Source: Gari tellinella
Taxonomy: Eukaryota; Mollusca; Bivalvia; Cardiida; Psammobiidae
Direction: 5' to 3'
Length of the DNA: 64,000 nucleotides
Assembly: GCA_922989275.2 (NCBI GenBank)
Contig: OV277856.1
Location: 81,177,038-81,241,037, forward strand
Shown here: piece after piece, positions 24,205-36,700 of the stretch
Layout: the number at the start of each line of letters is the position of its first letter
How positions within the stretch are numbered: the first letter of the stretch is position 1
Made by a program: the position numbers and the translations under genes
Notes under the pieces: model-generated
What the model was told of the DNA's origin: nothing
The model's input: only the letters and a program-made list of their open reading frames with translations
The model's database searches: none

Positions 24205-24428
24205 TCAGGGGTCCGTTTCATAAAACTTCGTACGACAGAAACGATCGTAAGTCAATACTTTAAAATTCATTTAATTTCTGATTTCCCTATCTAATCCTGT
24301 CTTTTCAAGACGATTCCAAAAAGATGTCACAAGACAGGATTAGATGGAGAAATAAATAATAATTGAGACTTTAATAATCTGACTTACGACAACATTTGTC
24401 GTACGAAGATTTATGAAACGGGCCCCGG
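24205..24428. mobile_element. Palindromic MITE (GTTTCATAAAACTTCG ends)
   Basis: GGGTCCGTTTCATAAAACTT at the left is matched by its inverse ending ATGAAACGGGCCCC at the right. CTTACGACAAC repeats extend the arms. An inner pair, TCTAATCCTGTCTT and AAGACAGGATTAGA, forms a second hairpin. The element lies just downstream of the DJ-1/PfpI gene. Confidence 0.8.
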
Positions 24429-24588
24429 TGCCGAAACTCCTATTCTGGTCCAAACTGTTAGCAATTTGCGACGGTCTTGTTAACGCACGGCAGTCATACT
24501 CTACATATAACTAGTTTATGATGTTCCATATGGTGCTGTCCAAATTCTCTGTTAAGATGGAGGAAAGACGACTTCCATTATTCCGCGT

Positions 24589-24655
24589 AGCCTGGTATCC
24601 GTCTTGCCCGCACGTTACGTTGCAAGACATTACGGATAGGCCGGGTACCAGGCTA
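24589..24655. repeat. Short hairpin repeat
   Basis: TAGCCTGGTATCCG and CGGGTACCAGGCTA flank a ~40-bp loop containing CACGTTACGTTGCAAG. A similar CCTGGC...ACCAGGCTA block lies at 38450-38550. It would lie in or just past the 3' UTR of the DJ-1/PfpI gene. Confidence 0.6.
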
Positions 24656-24683
24656 TGATGCCGAGTTGCCGGGTTGCGTCGCT

Positions 24684-24689
24684 TTTATT
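24684..24689 (-). promoter_or_regulatory. Candidate poly(A) signal overlapping the stop
   Basis: The gene ends CTC TAA TAA AAG, which contains AATAAA overlapping the tandem stop codons. I saw no other AATAAA within about 200 bases downstream on the minus strand. If used, the 3' UTR would be very short. Confidence 0.35.
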
Positions 24690-24765
24690 AGAGCAGTTTG
24701 AGCATCTCCTGCCCGACCTTTGTTGCTGATGCCGGATTCTGACCTGTAACAAGCCGTCCATCGAC
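24688..24765 (-). CDS. DJ-1/PfpI gene, coding exon 5
   Basis: The acceptor GTTTTTCTTCAG leads in. The exon encodes residues 203-227, VDGRLVTGQNPASATKVG then QEMLKLL, with tandem stops TAATAA. The TGQNPAS motif is a hallmark of the carboxy end of this DJ-1/PfpI subgroup. Confidence 0.93.
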   Translation of the reverse strand, partial: VDGRLVTGQNPASATKVGQEMLKLL

Positions 24766-27700
24766 CTGAAGAAAAACACAAGAGAACATCGTTAGTCTCA
24801 TTGTGTCTATGTATTCCTGGCCCCGAGGTTATAAAACTTAAACGAACTCTGTGCTCAAAACTCAGAATTTTTCTCAGCTCATAAAACTTCATCAGACATT
24901 TTATTTCATAACTAGTATTTTCATACAAACATGTAATTAAAGTGTAATAATGTATCCAATTGAGGTAACAAAAATCAAATAAAACGTGTTTTGTAAACAC
25001 GAGAGCCTGTTACCGAAACTGAGTTTTGAGCACAGAGTTCGTTTTAAGTTTTATAACCTCGGGGCCTGGACATTACATTTAGCCTTCTACTGAAGTCAAA
25101 TTCGAAAATATTTAGGACCCAGAGCAGATAGGATGCTGAGTAACCTGGCGTCCGGTCAGGATCCAAACTGTGAAATTGAGCAGTGAAATCTTTAAAGACA
25201 TGAAGTGTGCTCATTGAAAATAACTGATATCAATCAATCATCTCTACAAATATATAAGTCAATAATATGAGGTTATTTAACAGTGTTGAGTACAAAACTG
25301 AATTCTAATGGACGAGTATACAGTAGTCATAATCTATATGTGTACGAGTCCAATTGAATTCAGCATTGTTCTCTACACTGTTAAATTACCTCTTTATTTC
25401 ACGCCATAAAATTATAAAATGGCAAAAGAAACCACATAACATTTTTTTTCTATTCCATCTAGCCTGTGACTTCGCAATTTCCAAACAACAAAATAGCAGA
25501 TGAGAACGTGAAATGCCAAGGGAAGTAACTCTTTACACTTAACAGAGTGTTGGAAGAGTTGTCCAGTTCAATACGAAAATGATATGGATTTTCGGGATTC
25601 GAGTCCCGATATAAAAAAAAAATATGGCTTTTTGGAATGGCATTTTTACAGTTCAGGACAATACTCGTTTTCTCTTGTATCGTCACGTGGTATAAAGAGG
25701 AGCTTCCGATTGGTTTAATATATATAGGTGTGAAATTAAGCCGAAATATACATGTCTTAAAATTCTTGTGGCCCGAATATAAATTCACTGAATTTGTTTT
25801 GTTTCTCCGTTTCTGCCAACTCTGTGCTAATTGGACATCCCACGGAGTAAGAAGTGGATGCAGAGGAACCCAGGTAATATCCCATTCTTTTCCCTTTTGC
25901 ATACCCAATGTATAGCACTGCTACATGGGTTTCAAATGCACAGCTAAAATGCACATATATATATAGATATAAGAAAGAGATTGGTTTTATCTTATAAAAA
26001 GTGAGTTTCAAAAGGTCAAACTGACTAAAGAGAGTTCAAGTTATCGAAATTCAACTGTAGAAATACAGATAAACGGTTCTCCACTGTACACCAAATATGT
26101 TTATGCAAACCTGGACGTTTTCTTTCCAATTTCCACCATTAATAAAATTCGCTCCCAATTTCTCGAGTTTTGTTTCTAGAAGGAATGGCATTGCATCTAC
26201 GAGCTGCACGAGCTCCTCCTCGGCGTTGGTAAAGGACGTCACATTTTTACCTTTGACAACAGGTTCCCCAGATGATAGTGTAATTGGAACAAACCCTGTT
26301 GTGATAAAAAGATGCATGTTTATGTCTACACGCATGTTTAGCATATAACTCCCTAGTGACGCTTATAATGTATAAACAGTGTACACGTATCGTGTATACT
26401 TGTCTTTTGCAAACAGAGTATACAAACATCAGAGGGTTCATACAGTAGCACCTTCTAATGAGATAGAGTGTTGCCTATTTGCTTTTTGTCCTCATTTCGC
26501 AACATATCACAACCAACGACCAAAAACGGTCAAGTCAAATCAGGTATGTACAATAATATCAGTCACGGATACATTTCAACGTCGACCAAAATAAAGTGTC
26601 TGCAATGCTACGGATATATATCAACGTTGAGTCAAATCAAGTATGAACAGTGCCATCAGTCTGGGATATATTTCGACGTGGAGTCAAATCAAGTATGTAC
26701 AATACTATCAGTTACGGATATATTTCAACGCATGGTCCAATCAAGTATGCACAATACTACCAGTCACGGATATATTTCCACGTGGAGTCAAATCAAGTAT
26801 GTGCAATACTACCAGTCACGGATATATTTCCACATGGAGTCAAATCAAGTATGTACAATACTACCAGTCACGGAAACATTTCCACGTGGAGTCAAATCAA
26901 GTATGTGCAATACTACCAGTCACGGATATATTTCCACGTGGAGTCAAATCAAGTATGTGCAATACTACCAGTTACGGATATATTTCCACGTGGAGTCAAA
27001 TCAAGTATGTGCAATACTACCAGTCACGGATATATTTCCACGTTGAGTCAAATCAAGTATGTGCAATACTACCAGTCACGGATATATTTCCACGTGGAGT
27101 CAAATCAAGTATGTGCAATACTACCAGTCACGGATATATTTCCACGTGGAGTCAAATCAAGTATGTGCAATACTACCAGTCACGGATATATTTCTACGTG
27201 GAGTCAAATCAAGTATGTGCAATACTACCAGTCACGGATATATTTCCACGTTGAGTCAAATCAAGTATGTGCAATACTACCAGTCACGGATATATTTCGA
27301 CGTGGAGTCAAATCAAGTATGTACAATACTATCAGTCACGGATATATTTCAACGTATGGTCCAATCAAGTATGCACAATACTACCAGTCACGGATATATT
27401 TCAACGTAGAGTCAAATCAACCATGTACAATACTATCAGTCACGGATATATTTCCACGTGGAGTCAAATCAAGTATGTACAATACTATCTTTCACGGATA
27501 TATTTCCACGTGGAGTCAAATCAAGTATGTGCAATACTATCTTTAACAGATATATTTCCACATGGAGTCAAAGCAAGCATGTACAATACTATCAGTCATG
27601 GATCTGTTTTAACGTGCAATCATATCAAGTCATTGATATATTTAAGCAAGGAGTCAAATCAAATATATACAATACTATCTTTCACGGATATATTTTAACG

Positions 27701-30700
27701 TTGAGTCAAATAAAGTAGGTACAATACTATCAGTCATAAATTTGTTTCAACGTTCCGTCAAATCAATAATGTACAATACTATCAGTCATGGATATATTTC
27801 AACGTGGAGTCAAATCAATCATGTACAATACTATCAGTCACGGATATATTTCAACGTGGAGTCAAATAAAGAAGTACAATACTATCAGTCATAAATGTGT
27901 TTCAACGTTCCGTCAAATCAATCATGTACAATACTATCAGTCTCGGATATGTTTCAACGTTCCGTCAAATCAATCATGTACAATACTAACAGTCTCGGAT
28001 ATATTTGAACGTGGTGTCAAATCAATCATGTACAATACTATCAGTCACGGATATATTTCCACGTGGTGTTAAATCAATCATGTACAATACTATCAGTCTC
28101 GGATATATTTCAACGTGGAGTCAAATCAATCATGTACAATACTATCAGTCTCGGATATATTTCAACGTGGAGTCAAATCAATCATGTACAATACTATCAG
28201 TCTCGGATATATTTGAACGTGGTGTCAAATCAATCATGTACAATACTATCAGTCACGGATATATTTCCACGTGGTGTTAAATCAATCATGTACAATACTA
28301 TCAGTCTCGGATATATTTGAACGTGGTGTCAAATCAATCATGTACAATACTATCAGTCACGGATATATTTCCACGTGGTGTTAAATCAATCATGTACAAT
28401 ACTATCAGTCACGGATATATTTCTACGTGGTGTTAAATCAATCATGTACAATACTATCAGTCTCGGATATATTTGAACGTGGTGTCAAATCAATCATGTA
28501 CAATACTATCAGTCTCGGATATATTTCAACGTGGAGTTAAATCAATCATGTACAATACTATCAGTCTCGGATATATTTGAACGTGGTTTCAAACCAAGTA
28601 TGTAAAATACAATTTTAGTCACTGATATATTTAAGCGAGGAGTCAAATCAAATATCAACAATTATATCAGCCACGGATCTATTTCAACGTGTACTCAAAT
28701 GAAGCATTTACAATACTATCAGTCACGGATATATTTTAACGTGGAGTCAAATCAAGTACATGTATGTACTTTACAATATAAGTCACAGATATACTTTAGC
28801 GTGGAGTCAAATCAAATATGAACAATGCTATCAGTCACGGATATATTTCAACGTTCAGTCAAATCAAGTAGGTACAGTACTATCAGTCATGGATATATTT
28901 TATCGTGGAGTCAAATTAAGTATGTACAAAACAATATTAGTCACGGAAATATTTCAACGTGGAGTCAAATAAAGTATATACAATACTATCAGTCATGTAT
29001 ACATTTTAACGTGGAGTCAAATCAAGTATGTACTATACAATATTAGTCACGGATATATACTCAATTCCAAAAGAAACTGCACTTTGTTTTCTATAATTAT
29101 TCATTGACTATATTCCTGAAAGCCTACGTATTTGGTACCAAACTTTAGACCAGTTCATGAAAATATGGCAGTTATTTCAGATTTTGAGATGCGGTCGTTT
29201 AAAGTGGATAATTTTAAAAGAGAAAAGACGAAGTGTTTATATCAAAGTTGCAAAGTATCTCTGAGAATCAGACTGTATTCAGTAGGGGCTTTTATGTAGG
29301 TTTAGTTGTAATATTATGATATTTTTTGTCAGTATCTTATGTGTCTAATAACGACGTCTGGAATGAAATGTTGTCCTATCCCTGAGTTAGGGCATTTGCA
29401 AGGTTCATAAGATGTTTTCTCCTAAAACCCCGCGTGCGATCGTCATGATGACTAAGAATAATGTTAGACCTATCAGAGAAACAATACAAGTCCACTACCG
29501 TCGCCCAAAACGTAAATGACGTCATGCACGCTGCAAACGAGTGACACAATGGTGTGCTGTCAAGATCTGTCCCACAAGGGTTCCCCTAGCCCGTATGGGT
29601 TTCCGAGCTTGCCGGTGTCAACTCAATACGGTCTGTCTGCTGATACCGTACTGTTTTACATGTATTAAATGCAGTTTGAAGAAGATGTCAAAGTAACGTC
29701 AGCGTTACATATTCGTTTGTTGACATGCTGTCCTAGATATCTGTGTACTGTCGTCTGCGGCGATCTGCAACTCCACTTTTTTTTGTTGAAAACGTTTGCG
29801 CAACCGAATGAGTGTGTTTCTTTGGTATCCTTACGTCCTACTCACGTTAGTGACGTAGTAGTAATGAACAAGCATCGCAAAAACTCCAATTTGCTTCTTT
29901 TCATTCAATTTCAGCAAGTTTCTTGTGAACCATGTGAAATAAAATGTTTTTTCATTGTGTTAGACATACGAATTAAACTCATGCACGTTTTCGGTGGCAT
30001 GTGCATTTTCCTTGAGCTGTACGTGCAAAACATGCAATAAACCATCTTTCCCAATAAACTAAAAGTCTCTTCATACAAAGTTATAGATTTTGTTATCGAT
30101 GGATGGCAAATATACTTGAGATCTAGTGTGGGGGAATTCAAATTGATACGTCTTCTAGATATTAAATATTAAATAGTGCACAGTTTCTTTTGGAATTGAG
30201 GAGTCAAATCAAGTATGTACAATACTATCAGTCTCAGACATATTTTAACGTGGAGTCAAATCCAGTAGGTACAATACTATCAGTCTCGGGACATATTTCA
30301 ACGTTGAGTCAAATCAAATAGGTACAATTCTACTTCAGTCATAGATATATTTCAACACGGAGTCAATTCAAGTCTATATATTTTTATCAGTTACGGATAT
30401 ATGTCCACGTGGAGTCAATTTAAGTATGAACAACACCATCAGTAAAAATGTATTTCAACGTGGAGTCAATTCAAGTATGTACCATACTATCAGTCACGGA
30501 ACTATTTAAGCGAGGAGTCAAATCAAGTATTTACAAAACTATCTTAAGATTGTACAATACAATAAGTCGTAGATACATTTCAAGGGGTAGTCAAAACCAA
30601 GTATGTACACTATTCAAGTCTAATCAATGTATGTACAAAGTTCTATCTTTAGCGGCCCTGAAAAGAGGTCTCAATGTCGAACTTTAACCCTTTTGCTGCC

Positions 30701-33700
30701 ATTATGATGTAAAACCCCGTCCAACACAGTCGCTGCCACATTATATGCGTTTGTGGCCTAAGAAAGTCAAAAAGCTCGAACAAGGATCTATACTGTTTGC
30801 AAATATATGTGCAATTATTGTTTAACTTCAACTTATAACATCAATGTTTGACAACTAATGAACTTCTATACAAAATGTCAGCATACTAGCCCATGTGTTT
30901 AATTTTAAAACAACCCGTCCAAAAAACTTTAACCTGGTGTTTTTTAGCAAAAAAAAACTTATTCCAAAACATTGTCAAAAGTTGACTTAAATTAGCATTA
31001 TTTTTAAAATTCAACTTCATAACATCAATGTTTGACCCCTAATAGACCTCCATACAAATTTAAGCATCCTAGCACAAGTATTAAACTTTAAAACAACCCG
31101 CGCAAAAAACTGTAACCTAAACATTTGTAGCAGAAAAAGTCCAAAACATGACAAAAATTGACAACTTATTAAAATTAGTTTTAAACCTGCTTTTTCAACC
31201 GCGTTACATCAAGGTTTGACGCTAAATAAAAATTTAATTCAAAATTGCATCATCCTAGCACACGCATTAAACTTTAAAACAACTCGTCCAAAAATCTTAA
31301 ACCTGAAGCCATAAAACCTTAGGCCAAAACATGTCTAAAATTGAAAAAACAATTACAGTCGTCACGAGTGACATATGCCCCCAAAGTGTTTGACACCATT
31401 GTAACATTGTGGTCAAGGTCACAGTGACCTCAAAGTGGTAAACGACACTCTGCCATCCAAAGATGTACTCACATACCAAATTTAGAGTCCCTAGCTGGTA
31501 AGGTATAGAAGATATGCTACGGACAAGCTTTTTGTTAAATCGAGGTCAAAGGTCAAGGTCACAGTGACCTGAAAGTGATACGCGACACTCCGCCATCCCA
31601 AGATGTACTCACACACCAAATTTGGAATCCCTAGCTGGTAAGGTATAGGAGATATGCTCCGGACAAGCTTTTGTACACACACACACCAACATACACACCC
31701 ACCCACACACCCACCCACACACACACTGACACACACACCCACCCACCCAAGCACTGTGCGATTACTATATGCGTATATGCCTAGCTTAGGGGGTATAAAC
31801 ATAAAATCATTTTTAAATTCCTACTACATAACATCAATGTTTGGCCCTAAATGGAATTCTATACAAAATTTAAGAATCCTATCATAAATATGAGACTTTA
31901 AAACAACCCGTCCAAAAAACTTAAACCTTGGTCCACACCCACACTCACGCCGGTGGTATGGATAAACTTCGCTGTTTTACGAACAAGCGAGCTAATACGC
32001 ATTTTGACGCTTTGTTTTAATATAAATCGGCGTCTCAACTGGGTCAAAACCGTCATATTGTATAACAGATGATCGTGATTGTATTCTTTGGTAGTAAAAC
32101 AAATGCGAACTATATAAACTCAAATAATCATCGAAGACAGTAAATCAGGCATGTGAACAGTTAAATGTTCTTTGAACGTGTATCATTACAATTTCCTAAC
32201 AGTGAGACCGTGATAAGAAAAGCATAATAAAATCATCTGATCAGGGTCTGTTCTGTCTGTATACTTTAAAATATTGTTTGGAAAAAACACTTATCAGAAG
32301 GCATGTTCCATTTCAAGACCATATTGCCCGTGGTTTCATGAGGATCTACATACCGCTAAACACTTTGGAACGCAGACTTGAACGGCAATGGCGTAATACC
32401 AGACTAACAGTTCACCACGAAATCTACAGAAACCAGTGTGCAAAATTAAATGGACGACGGACAAAGAGCGGTCACAATAGCTCTAAAAAACTAAACATTA
32501 CAGACCTATGTCAAATCTCCCATTATTTACTGTCAATCAATATTTTTTATGGAACAATCTTAATAAGGAACGTCAGTCGGCGTATAGACAGTTTCACTCA
32601 ACTGAGACTGCTCTACTAAAAGTCCACAGCGATATTCTCCAGTCATTAGACCAGAACACTCTATACAGATATTTTATAAGTATATTTATGAGCATGAACA
32701 TAATTATTTGTTTACCAATTACGTTTCTAATGTGCTTTTAGCAATTTTAGCTTCTAAAATGAAATTACAATTGTTCTACAAATAAGTTTCTTGGTATTAT
32801 TTGCCCTTTTGATTTGAAACATCCTATTCACTGGTTGTTACGAACATTAATTGTATGCGAAAGAGAGGGATTTAAACCTTCTCTTTATAATATATTTGCC
32901 CTATAAATACTGTTTTTTTACCATTATAATTTATTCCTCAACTGAACAAAATGGTTCTACTTTATACAGTCATGAATAACACTATAAGATATATTTTCTA
33001 TATGCTAGCAGGGGGCAGCTTAAAGCAGGCTAAAATTAAAGCAGAATGCTCCTTAAAGCGCATTCTGCTTTTCTTTCAACCTGCTTTAAGTGGTCACCTG
33101 TCTTGAAAACTGTCTTGGGGTAAATGGGTTAAGTAGTAAAATCGGAAGCTATTCAAGACCGTTTGGCGTAAATGTCACGTGAGTTAAAGCAAAGTAAAGA
33201 CTAGACACTTGCCTACGGTGCCGTGACATACAGCACCAAGCACACCGCCTTGTTCGTACACCCGTCGTCCCAGTTCTGCAATCTCAGCATTATCCGGTAT
33301 ATCGAACATTGGGCCGTGGCCGCCAGCATAAAACAACGCCTTATATTCGCTGAAACAAAATCGTAAACAAGAGTGACAATATTGTCGAATACAAGAATAT
33401 CGTTCCCAACGATGGATGCTCCCCACAAGGAAAACGCCCAAGGTATAGCATGTTTAGTAGGTGAGCAAAGTATCAAGTTTAATCAACTTATGATGTAACG
33501 TTTAGGAGATATGCTTCAGACAAAAATGATTTTTTTAAGAAAAAAGGTCGACAGTTCAATATTTGGAGATGGCAGAGTTATAATTCTTGTGTACTACATT
33601 CATGGTGCCATATTTTGAAAAAAAGAGGTTTTAAAGATATGTGTGTTACTGGGAAAACGTGTAAACAGCGATTACTCGTAATCCCTGAAATTTTTAAGGA

Positions 33701-36700
33701 TTACGCGTAATCACTGCGCTTTTAGAGTATTGATGAAATGTCCCTTTTTACATCAAAAACATACATGTATTTGTATTATCATGACATTTCTTTTGGTTTA
33801 AAATGTCATGCTTTCTTGAAATATCATGATCTAATGAACGTTCATACAAAGTTCACACAAGTGAATAAAAATAAGTTAACAGTGCAGTGTGCATATAAGC
33901 CAGAACAGTTAAAACCCTTAGACATCTGTCTTGTAACATATTTCATAGTGTAGTTCATGCCTTTGAATTTAATGAATTACACCAGGTAAGATTCATTACT
34001 TTAACCTATAGTGACCCAGAGTATGACTGGACATGACCCACAATCAATCTTTAGAGTGTAAACAGATTTTTCTATAATTTGACCTAGTGACTTAGTTTTT
34101 GACCAGACACAATCCACATTAGATTCTGACCTAAATTTGATGTAGGCAAACATTATGAAAATATTTCACTCAGATCTAAAGAGATTTGTAGCCTCTAGAG
34201 GGTAAAAACTTTTTTCTTTGATTTGACCTAGTGGCCTAGTTTTTTGACCCGACATGACCCATATTCGAACTTGACCTAGATATCAATTGGGCAAACATTC
34301 TAATTAAGTTGCATTAAAATTCAATTCGATTTGTAGCCTCTAGAGTGTTAACAAGGTTTTTCTAAGATTTGACCTAGTGACATAGTTTTTGACCGGACAT
34401 GACCCAAATTCAAACTCGACCTAGAAAGTAATAAGGCAAACAACTTGACCAAGTTTCATAAAGATCCATTAATATGAGTAGCCTCTAGAGTGTTATCAAG
34501 ATTTTTCTATGATTTGACCTATTGACCTAGTTTTTGACCAAACATAACCCACATTCAAACTTGACCAAAATATCAATGAGGCTAACATTTTGAATAAATT
34601 TCATAAAGATCCATTGAGATCTGTAGCCTCTAGAGTGTTAACAAGGTTTTTCTATGATCAGACCTAGTGACCTAGTTTGTGACCGGACATGACATTCGAA
34701 CTTGGCCTAGATTTTATCAAGACAAACATTGTTATGAAGTTTCATGAAGATCGGATGAAATGTGTAGGCGCTAGAGTGTTAACGAACAAGTGTGGATGGA
34801 CGGACGGACAGACGACGGACATTCAGCGATCCTAAAAGCTCACCTTGGCACATCGTGCAAGGTGAGCTAAATTTCAACGAAAAACTTCACAATTAGATCT
34901 ACGCCTTTTGCCTGAAATATTTAGGGTTTTCATGAAATCCCTGATTTGTGGGTGATTTCACGCATTCGCTGATTACGCGTTATCCCTGTAACATATACAT
35001 TTTGAAGTAGTTTTACGTTAACCCCTAACCAGCCATGACATAGTCTGCTTTGAACAATTGTCGTCTGCTTTTGTATTTAGTTATTTTGACTTAAGATTTA
35101 TTGAAATAAGTGTCAAACAGTTTGGGTCCTGATCAGACGCCATATGACGTGGACCGAATTATCACAAACCCTTTGCAAACATGGTTTCTAACGAGAGTTA
35201 AAGGTTCCTTAAGGAGCGCCCTAGTCATGGTTTGCCATGTTTGGCAACATTTAAAAAAAATTAGGGACAGAAAATCCCCAGGGTCAATTTAAATGGGACT
35301 TTCTTTTTCAGAAAATGGGAAGGTGAATTTAAAATTTAGCTATGTAAGGATTGAACATAAAACAGAATGTGTTAGGCAAGCGAATTATTCACGACTGATT
35401 ATAAAAGATCTACAATGTAATAAACAAGAGTGCCAAAATATCACAAAAAGTGACAAAATAAAATCAACAAAAAAATCTAATCAAAAATCAAAGCGTACTC
35501 TTAGCCTATAACGTGACCATAAAATATTTGAAAAAAATGAAAGAAGACACAAAAAGGTCTGAAGATGGACTTGTCGCCGTGGCGCCAAGCCGAAAATCCT
35601 TTCCATAAGGAGTAGGTTAATTCGTCAAAGAGCCTTGCTATGAGGGGACCGCTTTAATGTGTGTTTGTAAATCCATTTCAGAAGAAACATGTGTTTTACC
35701 TTATTTTTGGCAACACCTCTGACGGAGTTTTTGTATCGTCAAGCTCAGATCCGTGGTCCTTGAGAAAATTTTGGCAAACGTCGTCATTATTGAACGCCTC
35801 TCTACTCCCCTCGTCCTAGAAAGTAGAAATAATGTTACAAGTACAGTGGAGAAAACGTTATTCTTTCCCATTAAACGCGTTTACGCTAAAACTATTATTT
35901 GCAGTGCAAACAGTTTAGAGCCAGATCAGACGCCGGGTAACCCGGCGTCTGATCAGGCTCCAAACTGTTTGCCACCGAGATAAACATGAATTATCAGAAT
36001 TGTCAAAAAGTTGTATTTTTCTACGTTTCAGTGTTTTGCGTTTGCGTACGTTTGCGTTTAAACGGGAAAGAATAACAGATTCTCCACTGTAATAAACTTT
36101 GTCAGCGCAAAATAAATTGTTTCATTTGTTTACACTTTTATTGTTAATGTTCGTCTGCTTCGATATTGTTGTCTACAAGATCGTTTCAACGTCAAGTCAA
36201 AGGTAGAATGACTAAAGAAAAATCACAATATTTTCTACAATATTCCAGATAGGGAATTAAAATAGTATCAATTTATAAACTGCTCTTTTCTAATATTTCG
36301 ACCTCTAAGTGCCTTTTTCAAAAGGCCCTTAGAGGTCGAAATATTAGCAAAGAGCAGTTTATAAATCAATAAGGAAAATTCGATATGAGTGTCAGACACC
36401 TTGGACGCCGCATAACGTAAGTAGAGTTTATATATGCATACTGCAAGGTATCAGATTAGAATCTAGACGATGTAAACCAATTGAGAATGAAGGTTTTAAC
36501 AGGATGACTTTCTGAACCTAGCGTCCTATATATAAGGGGCATAGGCAAACAGTGTAGACTCTGATCAGACGCCGCACTATGTGGCGTCTGATCAGAATCT
36601 ACACTGTTTGCTGATAACAATTTCAATATAAAACAGAACGGAAATGAAAATTTAGGCCAGGTACCCCTTATATTAAAATGGACTAATCCAGGAAATAAGC

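Noticed and set aside
25592..25611. T-arm-like sequence CGGGATTCGAGTCCCG as a tRNA
   Set aside because: It is a short perfect palindrome only. No D-arm, anticodon arm or acceptor stem is found upstream or downstream.
26468..28320. Several open frames of up to about 300 codons with repeated peptide
   Set aside because: They all lie in the 52-bp satellite. Because 52 leaves remainder one on division by three, each frame cycles through all phases of a unit that lacks stops. There is no start context, splice support or family match.
26532..29059. CRISPR-like regular direct repeats
   Set aside because: Units are contiguous 52-bp tandem repeats with no unique spacers, in a eukaryotic intron with no cas genes.
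33184..33476. Single-exon 85-codon gene at 33184-33441
   Set aside because: The recognisable part is coding exon 3 of the DJ-1/PfpI gene. The extra residues on each side are intron.
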